This document shows, piece after piece, positions 8,565 to 16,732 of a stretch of DNA of 64,000 nt. Below the pieces are notes generated by a model that saw only the letters and a program-made list of their open reading frames with translations, did no database searches and was not told the origin of the DNA. The DNA is taken from the NCBI RefSeq assembly GCF_019084075.1, contig NZ_JAHREN010000001.1:2701501-2765500 (forward strand), written 5' to 3'. Position numbers and translations under genes: made by a program. This stretch comes from Siccirubricoccus sp. G192 (GTDB lineage Bacteria; Pseudomonadota; Alphaproteobacteria; Acetobacterales; Acetobacteraceae). The first letter of the stretch is position 1, and every line of letters starts with the position of its first letter.

Positions 8565-9425
8565 TCAGGCCGCGGCCGCGCGAGGCAGGCGGAACTCGTA
8601 TTCCAACCGCAGGTCAGGGGTTTCGCCGCGCCGTCTGGCGGCCTCGAAATCAGCCACCAGGGAAGCCTTCACGCCGAAGACCGCATCCTCCTCCAGGTAG
8701 CGGTCGCCGGCCGCGAAGACATGGGTGACGAGGTCGCGGTAGCCCTCCCGCCTGATCCAGAAATGCAGATGCGCCGGCCGCATCGGGCCGCGGCCCATGG
8801 CGGCCAGCATGCGGCCGGCGGGCCCGTCATGCGGCACCGGGTAGCTGGCGGGGGCGATGGTGGTGAAGCGCACCATGCCATCGGCGCCGCTGCGCAGCCG
8901 GGCGCGCATGCTATGCGCCTCGCCATCGCCGATCTGGCTGTCGTAATATCCCTCCGGCGAGGCGTGCCAGACATCCACCTGCGCATCGGGCAGCGGGTTG
9001 CCCTCGGCATCGGCGATCCGCGCCACCACTTCCAGGCGCTCGCCCGCCATGCCGGGCGCGATATCGGCGCCATCCGGCAGCACCGGCGGGTTCTCCCGGT
9101 GGAAGGGGCCGAGCACCGTGGTCTCGGTGACATTCCCGTCGCCGGCATGGGCGATGGCATCGACCAGCATGGTCACGCCGAGCACGTCCGAGAGCAGGAT
9201 CACCTCCTGCCGCTTGTCGTCGCACCATTTCCCGAGTTCGGTGAGGAAGGCCACGCCCTGGCCCCATTCCTCCGGGGTGAGGCGCACCTCGCGCACGAAA
9301 TCATGAGTGTGGCGGATCAGCGCGGCCATGATCTCGGCCATGCGCGGGTCGGCATCCGGGCGGATGCGCCCGAGCACGGCCTGGGTGAGGTTGGCCTCGG
9401 TATAGGTGACATGGGCCTGGTCCAT
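8565..9425 (-). CDS. Intradiol ring-cleavage dioxygenase (hydroxyquinol/catechol 1,2-dioxygenase type)
   Basis: 286 residues. An N-terminal helical dimerisation domain (through about residue 100) precedes the catalytic beta-sandwich. The non-haem Fe(III) ligands are recognisable: the tyrosine of WHASPEGYYDSQ, the tyrosine of SYPVPHDGP, and both histidines of PAHLHFWI. Such enzymes open catechol or hydroxyquinol between the two hydroxyls to give muconate or maleylacetate. The sequence style (TVLGPFHRENPP, GDGEAHSMRAR) is closer to hydroxyquinol 1,2-dioxygenases than to CatA, but no maleylacetate reductase gene is adjacent. ATG 9425 (MDQAHVTYTE) follows GAGGAGACGCCG. It lies downstream of the EthD-like gene on the same strand. 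Confidence 0.93.
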   Translation of the reverse strand: MDQAHVTYTEANLTQAVLGRIRPDADPRMAEIMAALIRHTHDFVREVRLTPEEWGQGVAFLTELGKWCDDKRQEVILLSDVLGVTMLVDAIAHAGDGNVTETTVLGPFHRENPPVLPDGADIAPGMAGERLEVVARIADAEGNPLPDAQVDVWHASPEGYYDSQIGDGEAHSMRARLRSGADGMVRFTTIAPASYPVPHDGPAGRMLAAMGRGPMRPAHLHFWIRREGYRDLVTHVFAAGDRYLEEDAVFGVKASLVADFEAARRRGETPDLRLEYEFRLPRAAAA

Positions 9426-9549
9426 CACGGCGTCTCCTCGCTTGTGGACATGGTCAGGACGACCCGGCCGGGGTGCCCGCGCCCAGCATGGCACAGGCCC
9501 CACGCGACCGCCCCGGCGGAACGCGATCACGGGTGGCGGAGAGGGGGGA

Positions 9550-10218
9550 TCACGGCGCCCAGGCGGTCTTGGTGCGTAGGTATTCCAGCCGGTAGAGGCC
9601 GCGCTGGAACGGGCCGCGGGCGCCGGCCGCCAGCATCGCCACTTCCGGCAGGAGGGGCGCCAGCGCCGCGGTATCCGTCGCCTCGACCAGGGCAAACCAG
9701 GTGGGCGGGGCGCCGATATCGGTGCGGCCGCGCTTCTCTTCCGTGACCACGCCGCTCGCCCCCGCATCGGCGGTGCAGAGATGCGCGCCGGTGATGCGCG
9801 GTGCCGCCGCGGCCTCCCGCAGCAGGGCGGTGATGGCGGGCTGCGCATCGGGCGCGGCGTCGAAGCGGAGCGTCAGCAGCACGCCGCCCACGCCGGGGCC
9901 ATGGCTCGCCACCACCCGCGCCAGGCCGCGGGAGGTGTCACGCGAGAATTGGCCGGCGGCGCGGGTCCAGGCGGTGGGGGCGTTCAGGCGGTTGGTATAG
10001 TCCTGGCCCTGCGTCACCTGCATGGTGTCCACCTCATAGAGCGTGAAGAGCGCCGGATGGGTGGCGGCATCCATGGCGCGGTAGCGGCGGCCGCGGTTGA
10101 AGCCGGGGATGCCGACGCGCTCCGGCACGTGTTCCTGCAAGTGCCAGGCGTAGTTCGTCTCCCAGCCTTCTTCCGCGACCCCGTTCCAGATCGCCACCAC
10201 CGCCTCGCCCGCCAGCAT
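9550..10218 (-). CDS. Dimeric alpha/beta-barrel (EthD/DUF4286-like) hypothetical protein
   Basis: 222 residues with no signal peptide or membrane segment. The N-terminal part contains HLQEHVPERVGIPGFNRGRR, the kind of segment seen in EthD- and DUF4286-like proteins, and the second half (GLYRLEYLRTK) looks like a repeat of the same fold. Proteins of this type are often accessory to aromatic or CoA catabolic enzymes. It is encoded upstream of the intradiol dioxygenase (124 bp gap, same strand), supporting a role in the same pathway. The start MLAGEAVVAIWNG at 10218 has an AGGGGAGGCGGCG ribosome-site region before it. No active-site residues can be assigned. Confidence 0.7.
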   Translation of the reverse strand: MLAGEAVVAIWNGVAEEGWETNYAWHLQEHVPERVGIPGFNRGRRYRAMDAATHPALFTLYEVDTMQVTQGQDYTNRLNAPTAWTRAAGQFSRDTSRGLARVVASHGPGVGGVLLTLRFDAAPDAQPAITALLREAAAAPRITGAHLCTADAGASGVVTEEKRGRTDIGAPPTWFALVEATDTAALAPLLPEVAMLAAGARGPFQRGLYRLEYLRTKTAWAP

Positions 10219-10336
10219 CGCCGCCTCCCCTGATGTCCTTGGCGTGATGATGCGGGGCGGCCGGGTGGCGCGCAATGCGGGCGCCGGCTTGACCCCGGGA
10301 GCCCGCGCGGCCAGCCTGGATGCGGAGGAAACATCC

Positions 10337-11314
10337 ATGCGCCCTGCCATCCGCGCCTCCCGCCGCGCGCTGCTGACCGCGGCCGCCACGCTCGCCATGG
10401 GGCCGGCACTCGGGCAGGGCTTTCCGACGCGCCCCATCCGCATCGTCTCTCCCTTCACCCCGGGCGGCGGCACCGATACCACGGCGCGGCTGCTCGCGCC
10501 CGGCATGGGTGAGTTCCTCGGCCAGCCTGTGGTGGTGGAGAACCGCCCCGGCGGCGCCGGCTCGATCGGCGCGGCATCAGTGGCGGAGGCGCCGGCGGAT
10601 GGCCATACCTTGATGGTGGATGCGCTCAATCATGTGGTGAACCCGCATCTGCTGCGCGGCCTCCGCTTCGACTATGCCCAGGCTTTCGTGCCGGTGAGCC
10701 TGCTGACCGTGCTGCCGCAGATCATGGTGGTGCCGCCCGCGCTGCCGGTGACGACGCTGGCCGAGTTCATCGCCTGGGCGCGGGCGCGGCCGGGGCGGCT
10801 TTCCTATGGCTCCTCCGGCAATGCCACGGGGGCGCATCTGGCCGGCACGCTCTTCCTGCGGGAGACCGGGCTCGACATCACGCATGTGCCCTATCGCGGC
10901 GGCTCGGCGGTGCTGCCGGACATCATCGCCGGCAATGTGGTCTTCGCCTTCGCCACAGTGAATTCGGCGACGCAACTGATCCAGGATGGGCGGCTGCGGG
11001 CGCTCGCCATCGCCTCGGCGCATCGCGTGCCGTCGCTGCCGGAGGTGCCGACCATGGCAGAGGCCGGGCTGCCGGCGGTGGTGCTGGATGAATGGAACGG
11101 GCTCTATGCCCCCGCCGGCACGCCGCCCGAGGTGCTGGCGCGCATCCATGCCGCGGTGCGCCATGCGCTGTCCCTGCCTGCGGTGCGTGACCGCTTCGCC
11201 GCCATCGGCGCCATCCCCGTCGGCAGCCCGCCGGAGGCGGCGGCGCGCTATGTGGCGGAACGGCGCGAGGCCATGGGCCGGCTGGTGCGGGATGCCGGCA
11301 TCACCATCGAATAG
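10337..11314 (+). CDS. Bug/TctC-family substrate-binding protein
   Basis: 325 residues. The signal SRRALLTAAATLAMGPALG is twin-arginine-like, and the mature sequence starts near QGFPTRPIRIVSPF. Loop 1 is TPGGGTDTTARLL and loop 2 is YRGGSAVLPDIIAG. ATG 10337 is preferred because GGAGGAA sits eight bases upstream and the 31-residue extension of the longest frame has no signal-like character. The SMP-30 lactonase starts 11 bp after its stop, so the pair is almost certainly one operon. This suggests the ligand could be a sugar acid or lactone-derived acid (inference). Confidence 0.92.
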   Translation: MRPAIRASRRALLTAAATLAMGPALGQGFPTRPIRIVSPFTPGGGTDTTARLLAPGMGEFLGQPVVVENRPGGAGSIGAASVAEAPADGHTLMVDALNHVVNPHLLRGLRFDYAQAFVPVSLLTVLPQIMVVPPALPVTTLAEFIAWARARPGRLSYGSSGNATGAHLAGTLFLRETGLDITHVPYRGGSAVLPDIIAGNVVFAFATVNSATQLIQDGRLRALAIASAHRVPSLPEVPTMAEAGLPAVVLDEWNGLYAPAGTPPEVLARIHAAVRHALSLPAVRDRFAAIGAIPVGSPPEAAARYVAERREAMGRLVRDAGITIE

Positions 11315-11325
11315 GAAGCGCCCCG

Positions 11326-12240
11326 ATGTTCGCCGCGCCGCCCGAATTGGCTACCCGCGTCTTCGCCGAGCTGCCGCCGGAATATCGCCAGCCCGGCCGC
11401 CGCTCCGACTGGTTCTTCGGCAAGGATGACCAGCAGGCGCATTCCTTCCTGGAAGGCCCGGCGATCGACCGCGAGGGGCATCTCTGGGTCAGCGACATCC
11501 CCTTCGGCCGCCTGTTCCGCATCTCGCCGGACGGCGCCTGGTCGCTGGCGCTGGAATATGACGGGGAGCCGAACGGGCTGGCGCTGCATCGCGACGGCCG
11601 CGTCTTCATCGCCGACCACCGCCGCGGGCTGCTGGCCTTCGACCCGCGCAGCGGCAGGTTGGATGCGGTGCTGCCGCGGCTCCGACGCGAGGGCTTCCGC
11701 GGCCTCAATGACCTCACCTTCGCCGGGAACGGCGACCTCTACTTCACCGACCAGGGCCAGAGCGGCTTGCAGGACCCGAGTGGCCGGCTCTACCGCATGC
11801 GCGCCGCCACCGGCGCGGTGGATTGCGTGCTGGAGGGCATCCCGAGCCCGAACGGCCTGGTGCTGACGCCGGATGGGCGGCACCTGCTGCTGGCGGTGAC
11901 GCGGGCCAACCAGGTCTGGCGCCTGCCGCTGCACCCGGATGGCAGCACCAGCAAGGTGGCGGCCTTCCTGCAACTCTCGGGCGGGCTGGCGGGACCAGAT
12001 GGGCTGGCCGTGGATGCCGAGGGCAACCTCGCGGTGGCGCATTGCGGGCTCGGCACGGTCTGGATCTTCTCGCGGCTGGGCGAGCCGATCTTCCGCATCC
12101 GCTCCTGCCGCGGCCTCTCCACCACCAATCTCTGCTACCGCGGGAATACGCTTCTCATCACGGAGGCGGATAGCGGCTGCGTGCTGGCGGCGGAACTGCC
12201 GGTGGCGGGGCAGGGGCTCTATTCGCACGTGGAGGGCTAA
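11326..12240 (+). CDS. SMP-30/gluconolactonase family protein
   Basis: 304 residues forming a six-bladed beta-propeller. Metal-site signatures are present: the glutamate of FLEGPAID, asparagine of GLNDLTF, the SPNGLVL loop and the aspartate of GPDGLAVD. Family members hydrolyse lactones such as gluconolactone or xylonolactone with a divalent metal. No signal peptide is seen, so it is probably cytoplasmic. It is translationally close to the Bug gene (11 bp gap). The last four bases overlap the stop of the convergent TonB-like gene. Confidence 0.9.
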   Translation: MFAAPPELATRVFAELPPEYRQPGRRSDWFFGKDDQQAHSFLEGPAIDREGHLWVSDIPFGRLFRISPDGAWSLALEYDGEPNGLALHRDGRVFIADHRRGLLAFDPRSGRLDAVLPRLRREGFRGLNDLTFAGNGDLYFTDQGQSGLQDPSGRLYRMRAATGAVDCVLEGIPSPNGLVLTPDGRHLLLAVTRANQVWRLPLHPDGSTSKVAAFLQLSGGLAGPDGLAVDAEGNLAVAHCGLGTVWIFSRLGEPIFRIRSCRGLSTTNLCYRGNTLLITEADSGCVLAAELPVAGQGLYSHVEG

Positions 12241-13166
12241 TTCCGGATCAGGATGTAGTTGATCGTCAGGTCCACCGTCACGCCGGAGGGATCGGCGCCG
12301 GGCGGGAAGGGCGGCAGCCTGGCGCCGCGGAACAGCGACAGCGTTCCCGCATCCAGCCAGACCGAGCCCGAGCGCCGCAGCAGCCGCGCCGAGCGCACCC
12401 GGCCATCCGGCTCCACCAGCAATTCCACCCGGGTGGTGCCCTGCTCCCCCACCACGCGGGCATTCTCCGGATAGTGCTTGTTCGCCTCCAGCCAGGCGCG
12501 GAAGGCATTGCGCCAGTCCGGGCCGACCCGGGCGCCGCGCACCTCCGCCTGCGGCTCCGGCGTGGCGCGGCCGATCGCCGCGAGGCTGTCGAGGCTGAGA
12601 TCGAGGCTGGGGCGCGCCGTGCGGGGCCGGGCGGCCTGGCGCGGCGGCGCCAGGGCGAAGGCTTCGGGCATATAGACCCCGGGCAGGCGCTGCGGCTGCG
12701 CCTGGCGCGGCGGGGCGGGGGCCGGCGGGGGCGGGGCTGGCAGGGCCGGGGCCAGGGGCGATGGCGGCAGCGCCGCCTCGGCCTGCGGCTGTTCCTCCGG
12801 GCGTGGCGGGGCCGGCGGCGGTGGCGGCAGGGGTGTGGCCAGCAGGGGCGGGGCGGGCGGCGCAGCCAGGGAAGGCGGCATGGGAGGCGGCGCGGGTGGG
12901 GCTGGCACGGCCTCCGGCACCGGTGGTGGCGGCACCGGCGCGGCCTGGGACTCCAGCTGGGCTGGGCGGTCCGGGGAGCCGGATTCGGATCCCACGGCGA
13001 AGGCGGGCGGGGGCAGCGGCTCCGGCGGCCTTTCCCTTTGCAGCGCCGCCAGCACCACCAGCACCACGAAGCCGAGATGCAGCAGGATCGAGGCGACCAG
13101 CCCCGGCCGCAGCACTCTCCAGCCGCGGGGTGGCCGCCGCCGCAGCCCGGCCAGCGAAGCCCGCAC
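12237..13166 (-). CDS. TonB-like energy transducer protein
   Basis: 309 residues from a GTG start at 13166. A short basic N terminus is followed by one membrane segment (LVASILLHLGFVVLVVLAAL, about residues 23-43), then a proline/alanine-rich linker of roughly 170 residues, then a C-terminal TonB-like domain (YPENARVVGEQGTTRVELLV ... DLTINYILIRN). TonB transmits proton-motive force from ExbB/ExbD to outer-membrane receptors; no exbBD genes are near, so a TonB paralogue or tether is also possible. It lies 9 bp after the DUF6489 gene, implying co-translation. No ATG is available near the N terminus, and GGGAG lies just ahead of GTG. Confidence 0.8.
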   Translation of the reverse strand: MRASLAGLRRRPPRGWRVLRPGLVASILLHLGFVVLVVLAALQRERPPEPLPPPAFAVGSESGSPDRPAQLESQAAPVPPPPVPEAVPAPPAPPPMPPSLAAPPAPPLLATPLPPPPPAPPRPEEQPQAEAALPPSPLAPALPAPPPPAPAPPRQAQPQRLPGVYMPEAFALAPPRQAARPRTARPSLDLSLDSLAAIGRATPEPQAEVRGARVGPDWRNAFRAWLEANKHYPENARVVGEQGTTRVELLVEPDGRVRSARLLRRSGSVWLDAGTLSLFRGARLPPFPPGADPSGVTVDLTINYILIRN

Positions 13167-13175
13167 GCTCCCGGG

Positions 13176-13451
13176 TCAGCCCGGGCCGGGCTTGCCGCCC
13201 GATCCGCCACCCCCGCCCGGGGTGAACATGCGGAACAGGTTGGTCATGGCCTGCTGCATCTGCTCCGGCGTCTGCGGCAGCAGCGGCATCCAGCCCTTCA
13301 GCAGCGCCTCCGGGGAGGCGGCGGAAACCGCGTTCAGCATCTGCTGCTGCAGCCTGGCCATCACCGCCTCCTGCATCGGCCGGAGATCGGGCAGGCCGAG
13401 GAAATGGCGGGCCTCCTCCGGGGTGCAGTCGATCTCGACATTGATCTTCAT
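13176..13451 (-). CDS. DUF6489 family protein
   Basis: 91 residues. MKINVEIDCTPEEARHFLGL is the recognisable start of this small alphaproteobacterial family. The middle is an amphipathic helix rich in Met/Gln (MQEAVMARLQQQM, MQQAMTNLFRMF), resembling phasin-like or polymer-surface proteins, and the end is a Gly/Pro tail. No function is established. It is the first gene of a two-gene unit with the TonB-like gene. A 196 bp spacer separates it from the divergent NTF2-like gene at 13648. Confidence 0.8.
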   Translation of the reverse strand: MKINVEIDCTPEEARHFLGLPDLRPMQEAVMARLQQQMLNAVSAASPEALLKGWMPLLPQTPEQMQQAMTNLFRMFTPGGGGGSGGKPGPG

Positions 13452-13647
13452 GGGCTCTGCGGTCTCATCCGATGCCGGGCGATATGGGCCGATTGCCGGG
13501 CCGCGGCTAGACCGGGGCTGTCCTGATCCCGGTTTGGCCCGGCCGCCTTGTGCCAGCGTATCCACACCACGCGGTTGCCGTTGACCGTTTCGAAGGCGTC
13601 CAGGCAGCGTCGCAGGGCTGGGACAGGGAAGCACCAGGGAGGATCGC

Positions 13648-14025
13648 ATGGCCGACGAAGCGACGCTGCGTGACATGCGCGAGGTCAACCGGATCTTCGA
13701 TGAGGTGGTGATCCAGCAGGGCGACTTCGCCGCCCTCGACCGGGTCTATACCAGCGACGCGATCATCCTGCCGCCGGGCGGCGAGATCGTCTCCGGCCGC
13801 GACAGTATCCGCCGGTTCTGGCAGCAGGCGGCCAGGGAACTCGGCGCCACCTCCTGCCGCCTCAACCCCTTTGAGGTGGAGGTGGTGGGCGATATGGCCT
13901 ATGAGGTCGCCCGCGGCGAGGTCGGCACCGCCAATGGCGCCATTCCCATCAAATACATCGTGCTCTGGAAGCGCGAGGGCGGCGCCTGGAAGTGGCACCG
14001 GGACATCTGGAACGCCTCCGCCTGA
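13648..14025 (+). CDS. SnoaL/DUF4440-like (NTF2 fold) protein
   Basis: 125 residues matching the NTF2-like cone fold: an N-terminal helix pair (LRDMREVNRIFDEVVI), LDRVYTSDAIILPPGGEIVSG, and the closing strands KYIVLWKREGGAWKWHRDIW. Such proteins include ketosteroid-isomerase-like enzymes and ligand-binding proteins of unknown role. No signal peptide. The sequence GGGAGGATCGC precedes ATG 13648. It stands alone, divergent from the DUF6489/TonB-like pair, so context gives no specific role. Confidence 0.82.
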   Translation: MADEATLRDMREVNRIFDEVVIQQGDFAALDRVYTSDAIILPPGGEIVSGRDSIRRFWQQAARELGATSCRLNPFEVEVVGDMAYEVARGEVGTANGAIPIKYIVLWKREGGAWKWHRDIWNASA

Positions 14026-14102
14026 ATGATCCGGCTGGCGGAGGGCACAGCAGGGCCGGCCCTGTGGGCGGGATCGGCCGTGATGGCCGCGTGGCGTCCG
14101 TC

Positions 14103-15047
14103 TCAACGCCAGGGGCTGCGGCGCCAGAGCGCGCCGTAGTGCCGGTCCTGCGCCTGCACGAATGCCGTCATCGCGGCCTGGTCCATGTGCCGGACGATCA
14201 GGTAGTCGCGCGCCGCCTGGGCCTGGAATCCCGGATCCTCGGCGGTGCGCCGGATCGCTGCCTCGAAGCGCCGTAGGATCGGCTCCGGCGTGCCGGCGGG
14301 CAGGGCGAAGCCGCGGGCGGAGCCGGCCTCCACCGCGAAGCTCTGCTCGCGGAAGGTCGGGATGTCAGGCGTGCGGGCCCAGCGCGCCGCATCCATCAGG
14401 CCGAGGATACGCACCTGGCCCTCCTGGTGCTGCTTCACCGTCAGGCTGACGGTGGAGACAGCGCCCGCCGCATGCCCGCCCTGCACCAGCGTGAGGGCCT
14501 GCGCCGCGCCCTGCATGGGCACCCAGGTGAAGCGGATGCCCGCCGCCTGCTCCAGTTGCTGGAGGGCAAGCTGCGGCGCGCCGCCGGCGCCGGCCCCGGC
14601 GATCGTGATCTCCTCTGGCCGGGCGCGCGCCGCAGCCACCAGCTCGGCCAGGCTGCGATAGGGCGTGGCGCCGCCGACGAAGAGCGTATAGGGCTCGTCG
14701 GTCAGCAACCCGACATAGGCGAAGCTGCCGAGCGTGTAGCGCGGTGCGCTGTCATGCAGCGCGGTGACGAGGGCGGGGAAGGAGACGAAGGCCAGCAGAT
14801 GACCGTCCGGCCGCGCCGCCGCCGCCTCGGCCAGCATGATCGCGCCGCCGGCGCCGGGCCGGTTCACCACCGTGATCGCCGCGCCGCCGAGGTGCCGTTC
14901 CAGGAAGGGCGTGGCCAGGCGCGCGGCGATGTCGATATTGCCGCCCGGCGCGAAGCCCACCAGAAGCTGGATCGGCCGGTCCGGCCAGGCCACGGCCGGC
15001 ACCGGCAAAAGCAGCAGGAAGGCGAGCAGGATCGGGCGCAAACCCAT
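14103..15047 (-). CDS. Bug/TctC-family substrate-binding protein (Sec-type signal)
   Basis: 314 residues. Unlike most Bug proteins here it has a plain Sec signal (MGLRPILLAFLLLLPVPAVA) without the RR pair; the mature protein starts WPDRPIQLLVGF. Loop 1 is APGGNIDIAARLA. In loop 2 the usual PYRG is replaced by VPMQGAAQALTLVQGG, indicating a divergent binding site. The much longer frame running to 16190 upstream is a shadow over the LLM oxidoreductase on the other strand. The divergent neighbour begins at 15171, leaving 123 bp for two promoters. Confidence 0.9.
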   Translation of the reverse strand: MGLRPILLAFLLLLPVPAVAWPDRPIQLLVGFAPGGNIDIAARLATPFLERHLGGAAITVVNRPGAGGAIMLAEAAAARPDGHLLAFVSFPALVTALHDSAPRYTLGSFAYVGLLTDEPYTLFVGGATPYRSLAELVAAARARPEEITIAGAGAGGAPQLALQQLEQAAGIRFTWVPMQGAAQALTLVQGGHAAGAVSTVSLTVKQHQEGQVRILGLMDAARWARTPDIPTFREQSFAVEAGSARGFALPAGTPEPILRRFEAAIRRTAEDPGFQAQAARDYLIVRHMDQAAMTAFVQAQDRHYGALWRRSPWR

Positions 15048-15170
15048 GCGACGGCTCCGGGCGGTCCGTGCAAGCCTAGCACCCCATTGCCCGGCCGCTG
15101 CAAGCGGCCCGGTTGCCGCGTCGCGCATCTCCGCTAGGCTCTCCCCGCCGCAGCCCGCACGGAGACGCCC

Positions 15171-16232
15171 ATGCTGAAGTTCAGCAACTTCCTGTTCCCC
15201 GAAAGCCGGGAGCCGGAGAGCGATGCCCGCGTCATCCGCGAAAGCCTGGAGGAGGCGAAGCTCTGCGACGAACTCGGCGTCGAGGTGCTGTGGCTGGCCG
15301 AGCACCATTTCGACGGCAATTGCGCCTATGTGGATCCCGTCACCTTCGCCGCCGCGGTCGCCGCCTGCACCCGGCGAATCCGGATCGGCTTCGCGGTCGC
15401 GCAGGTCTCGCTGCACCACCCGATCCGCCTGGCCGAGCAGATCGCGCTGCTCGACAACCTGACGGAGGGAAGGCTGATCGTCGGGCTCGGCCGCGGCACC
15501 GCCTATAATGTCTATGAATACCAGGGCTATGGCATCGACTGGCAGGAGGCGGGGCCGCGCTATGCGGAGGCCGAGGGCATCATGCTGCAGGCCTGGACCA
15601 GCACGGAAGGCTTCGAGCATCACGGCCAATTCTGGGACCTGAAGGTGCCGCGGCTGCGCCCCGCCCCCTTCACCCGGCCGCATCCCACCGTGCTGCGCGC
15701 GGCGTCTTCGGAGGAAGGCGCGCTGCACCTGGCGCGGCGCGGCCTGCCCTTCCTGATGAACGTGCAGTCGCTGGAGGCGACGCGGGCGCGGCTGGCCGCC
15801 TATCGCGCCACCCTGGCGGAGTCCGGCTTCGACGCGGCGCATGTCGCGGACTGCATGGCGAACAGCTGGGTCTGGCGCAATGTGGTGGTGGCGGAGACGG
15901 ATGCCGAGGCGGCCCGCATCGGCATCCCCGCCTTCGAAGCCATGCAGGAGCATCGCCGCGCGCTCCGCGAGCGGATCTATGCCGAACAGGGCATCCGCAT
16001 GGTGCAGGAAGTGGCGCCGCCGGCCCGGGTGCAGGTGGACCACGCGCTGATCTACGGCTCCCCGGCCACGGTCGCCGCGAAGATGGCGGAGATCGACGAA
16101 ACCGGGGTTGGCGGCGTGATCTGCTCCTTCCGGCTCGGGCCGATGCCGGCGGCGGCGGCGCGGGACTCGATCCGCCTCTTCATGACCCATGTCGCGCCCG
16201 CCTTCCAGGCGCGGCGCAGCGCGGCGGAATAG
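15171..16232 (+). CDS. LLM-class flavin-dependent oxidoreductase
   Basis: 353 residues with the bacterial-luciferase-like (beta/alpha)8 pattern: LGVEVLWLAEHHF near residue 40, IRIGFAVAQVSLHHPIRLAE, and GRLIVGLGRGTAYNVYE. These enzymes use reduced FMN or F420, usually as monooxygenases acting with a separate flavin reductase, which is not seen nearby. The substrate is unknown. ATG 15171 follows CACGGAGACGCCC. Its stop TAG (16230-16232) abuts the left end of the second copy of the dispersed palindromic repeat. Confidence 0.9.
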   Translation: MLKFSNFLFPESREPESDARVIRESLEEAKLCDELGVEVLWLAEHHFDGNCAYVDPVTFAAAVAACTRRIRIGFAVAQVSLHHPIRLAEQIALLDNLTEGRLIVGLGRGTAYNVYEYQGYGIDWQEAGPRYAEAEGIMLQAWTSTEGFEHHGQFWDLKVPRLRPAPFTRPHPTVLRAASSEEGALHLARRGLPFLMNVQSLEATRARLAAYRATLAESGFDAAHVADCMANSWVWRNVVVAETDAEAARIGIPAFEAMQEHRRALRERIYAEQGIRMVQEVAPPARVQVDHALIYGSPATVAAKMAEIDETGVGGVICSFRLGPMPAAAARDSIRLFMTHVAPAFQARRSAAE

Positions 16233-16335
16233 AGCGCGATCGCTTGAGGTGCTCGCACCGAAAAGCGTGAATCACGCAATCAAACAAAGGCCTGGAGCAT
16301 GATGCGTGAACGAAGGTGAACGCATCATGCTCTAG
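16232..16335. repeat. Dispersed palindromic intergenic repeat, copy 2 (104 bp)
   Basis: Near-identical to 1414-1518 and in the same orientation. The hairpin arms CTGGAGCATGATGCG and CGCATCATGCTCTAG pair at 14 of 15 positions around a GTGAAC-rich loop. The substitutions between copies in the stems (C to T, A to G) largely keep pairing, as expected for a selected structure. It fills the whole spacer between convergent genes, starting at the last base of the LLM oxidoreductase stop codon and ending 7 bp before the DUF1232 stop. Confidence 0.85.
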
Positions 16336-16342
16336 CGGCGAG

Positions 16343-16723
16343 TCACTCCGCCGCCTCCGGCCAGAACAGCCAGAGCAGCAGCAGCGCCGTGCCCAGCCAG
16401 GCGGCGACCACCAGCCCGGCGGCAAGCCGGCTGACCGGCCGCGCCGCCGCCGCTGCCGCCGTGGCGCGATGCTCCGCCAGCAAGGACGGCGGCACCAGCC
16501 GGATGGCCAGCAGGATGCCGAGCGGCAGGACAACCAGATCATCCAGGTAACCCAGCACCGGGATGAAATCCGGGATCAGGTCGATCGGCGAGAGCGCATA
16601 GCCGGCAACCAGCGCCGCCACCAGCTTGGCCGGCCAGGGCACCCGCGGGTCGCGTGCCGCCAAATACAGCGCATGCACATCCCGCTTGAGGCCCTGCGCC
16701 CGGAGGCGAAGCCGCGCGAGCAC
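16343..16723 (-). CDS. DUF1232/YkvA family membrane protein
   Basis: 126 residues. The DUF1232 core is clear: [20 protein letters not shown] followed by [20 protein letters not shown]. Two or three hydrophobic segments are predicted, the last near the C terminus ([18 protein letters not shown]), so it is an inner-membrane protein. Function of the family is unknown. Its start at 16723 lies 9 bp from the stop of the upstream Bug gene, so the two may be co-transcribed although no functional link is evident. Confidence 0.88.
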   Translation of the reverse strand: MLARLRLRAQGLKRDVHALYLAARDPRVPWPAKLVAALVAGYALSPIDLIPDFIPVLGYLDDLVVLPLGILLAIRLVPPSLLAEHRATAAAAAARPVSRLAAGLVVAAWLGTALLLLWLFWPEAAE

Positions 16724-16732
16724 CGCCAGCCC

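Noticed and set aside
14103..16190. Possible 695-residue fusion ending in a Bug protein
   Set aside because: The upstream 380 residues are antisense to the LLM oxidoreductase; a signal peptide and start at 15047 explain the real gene.
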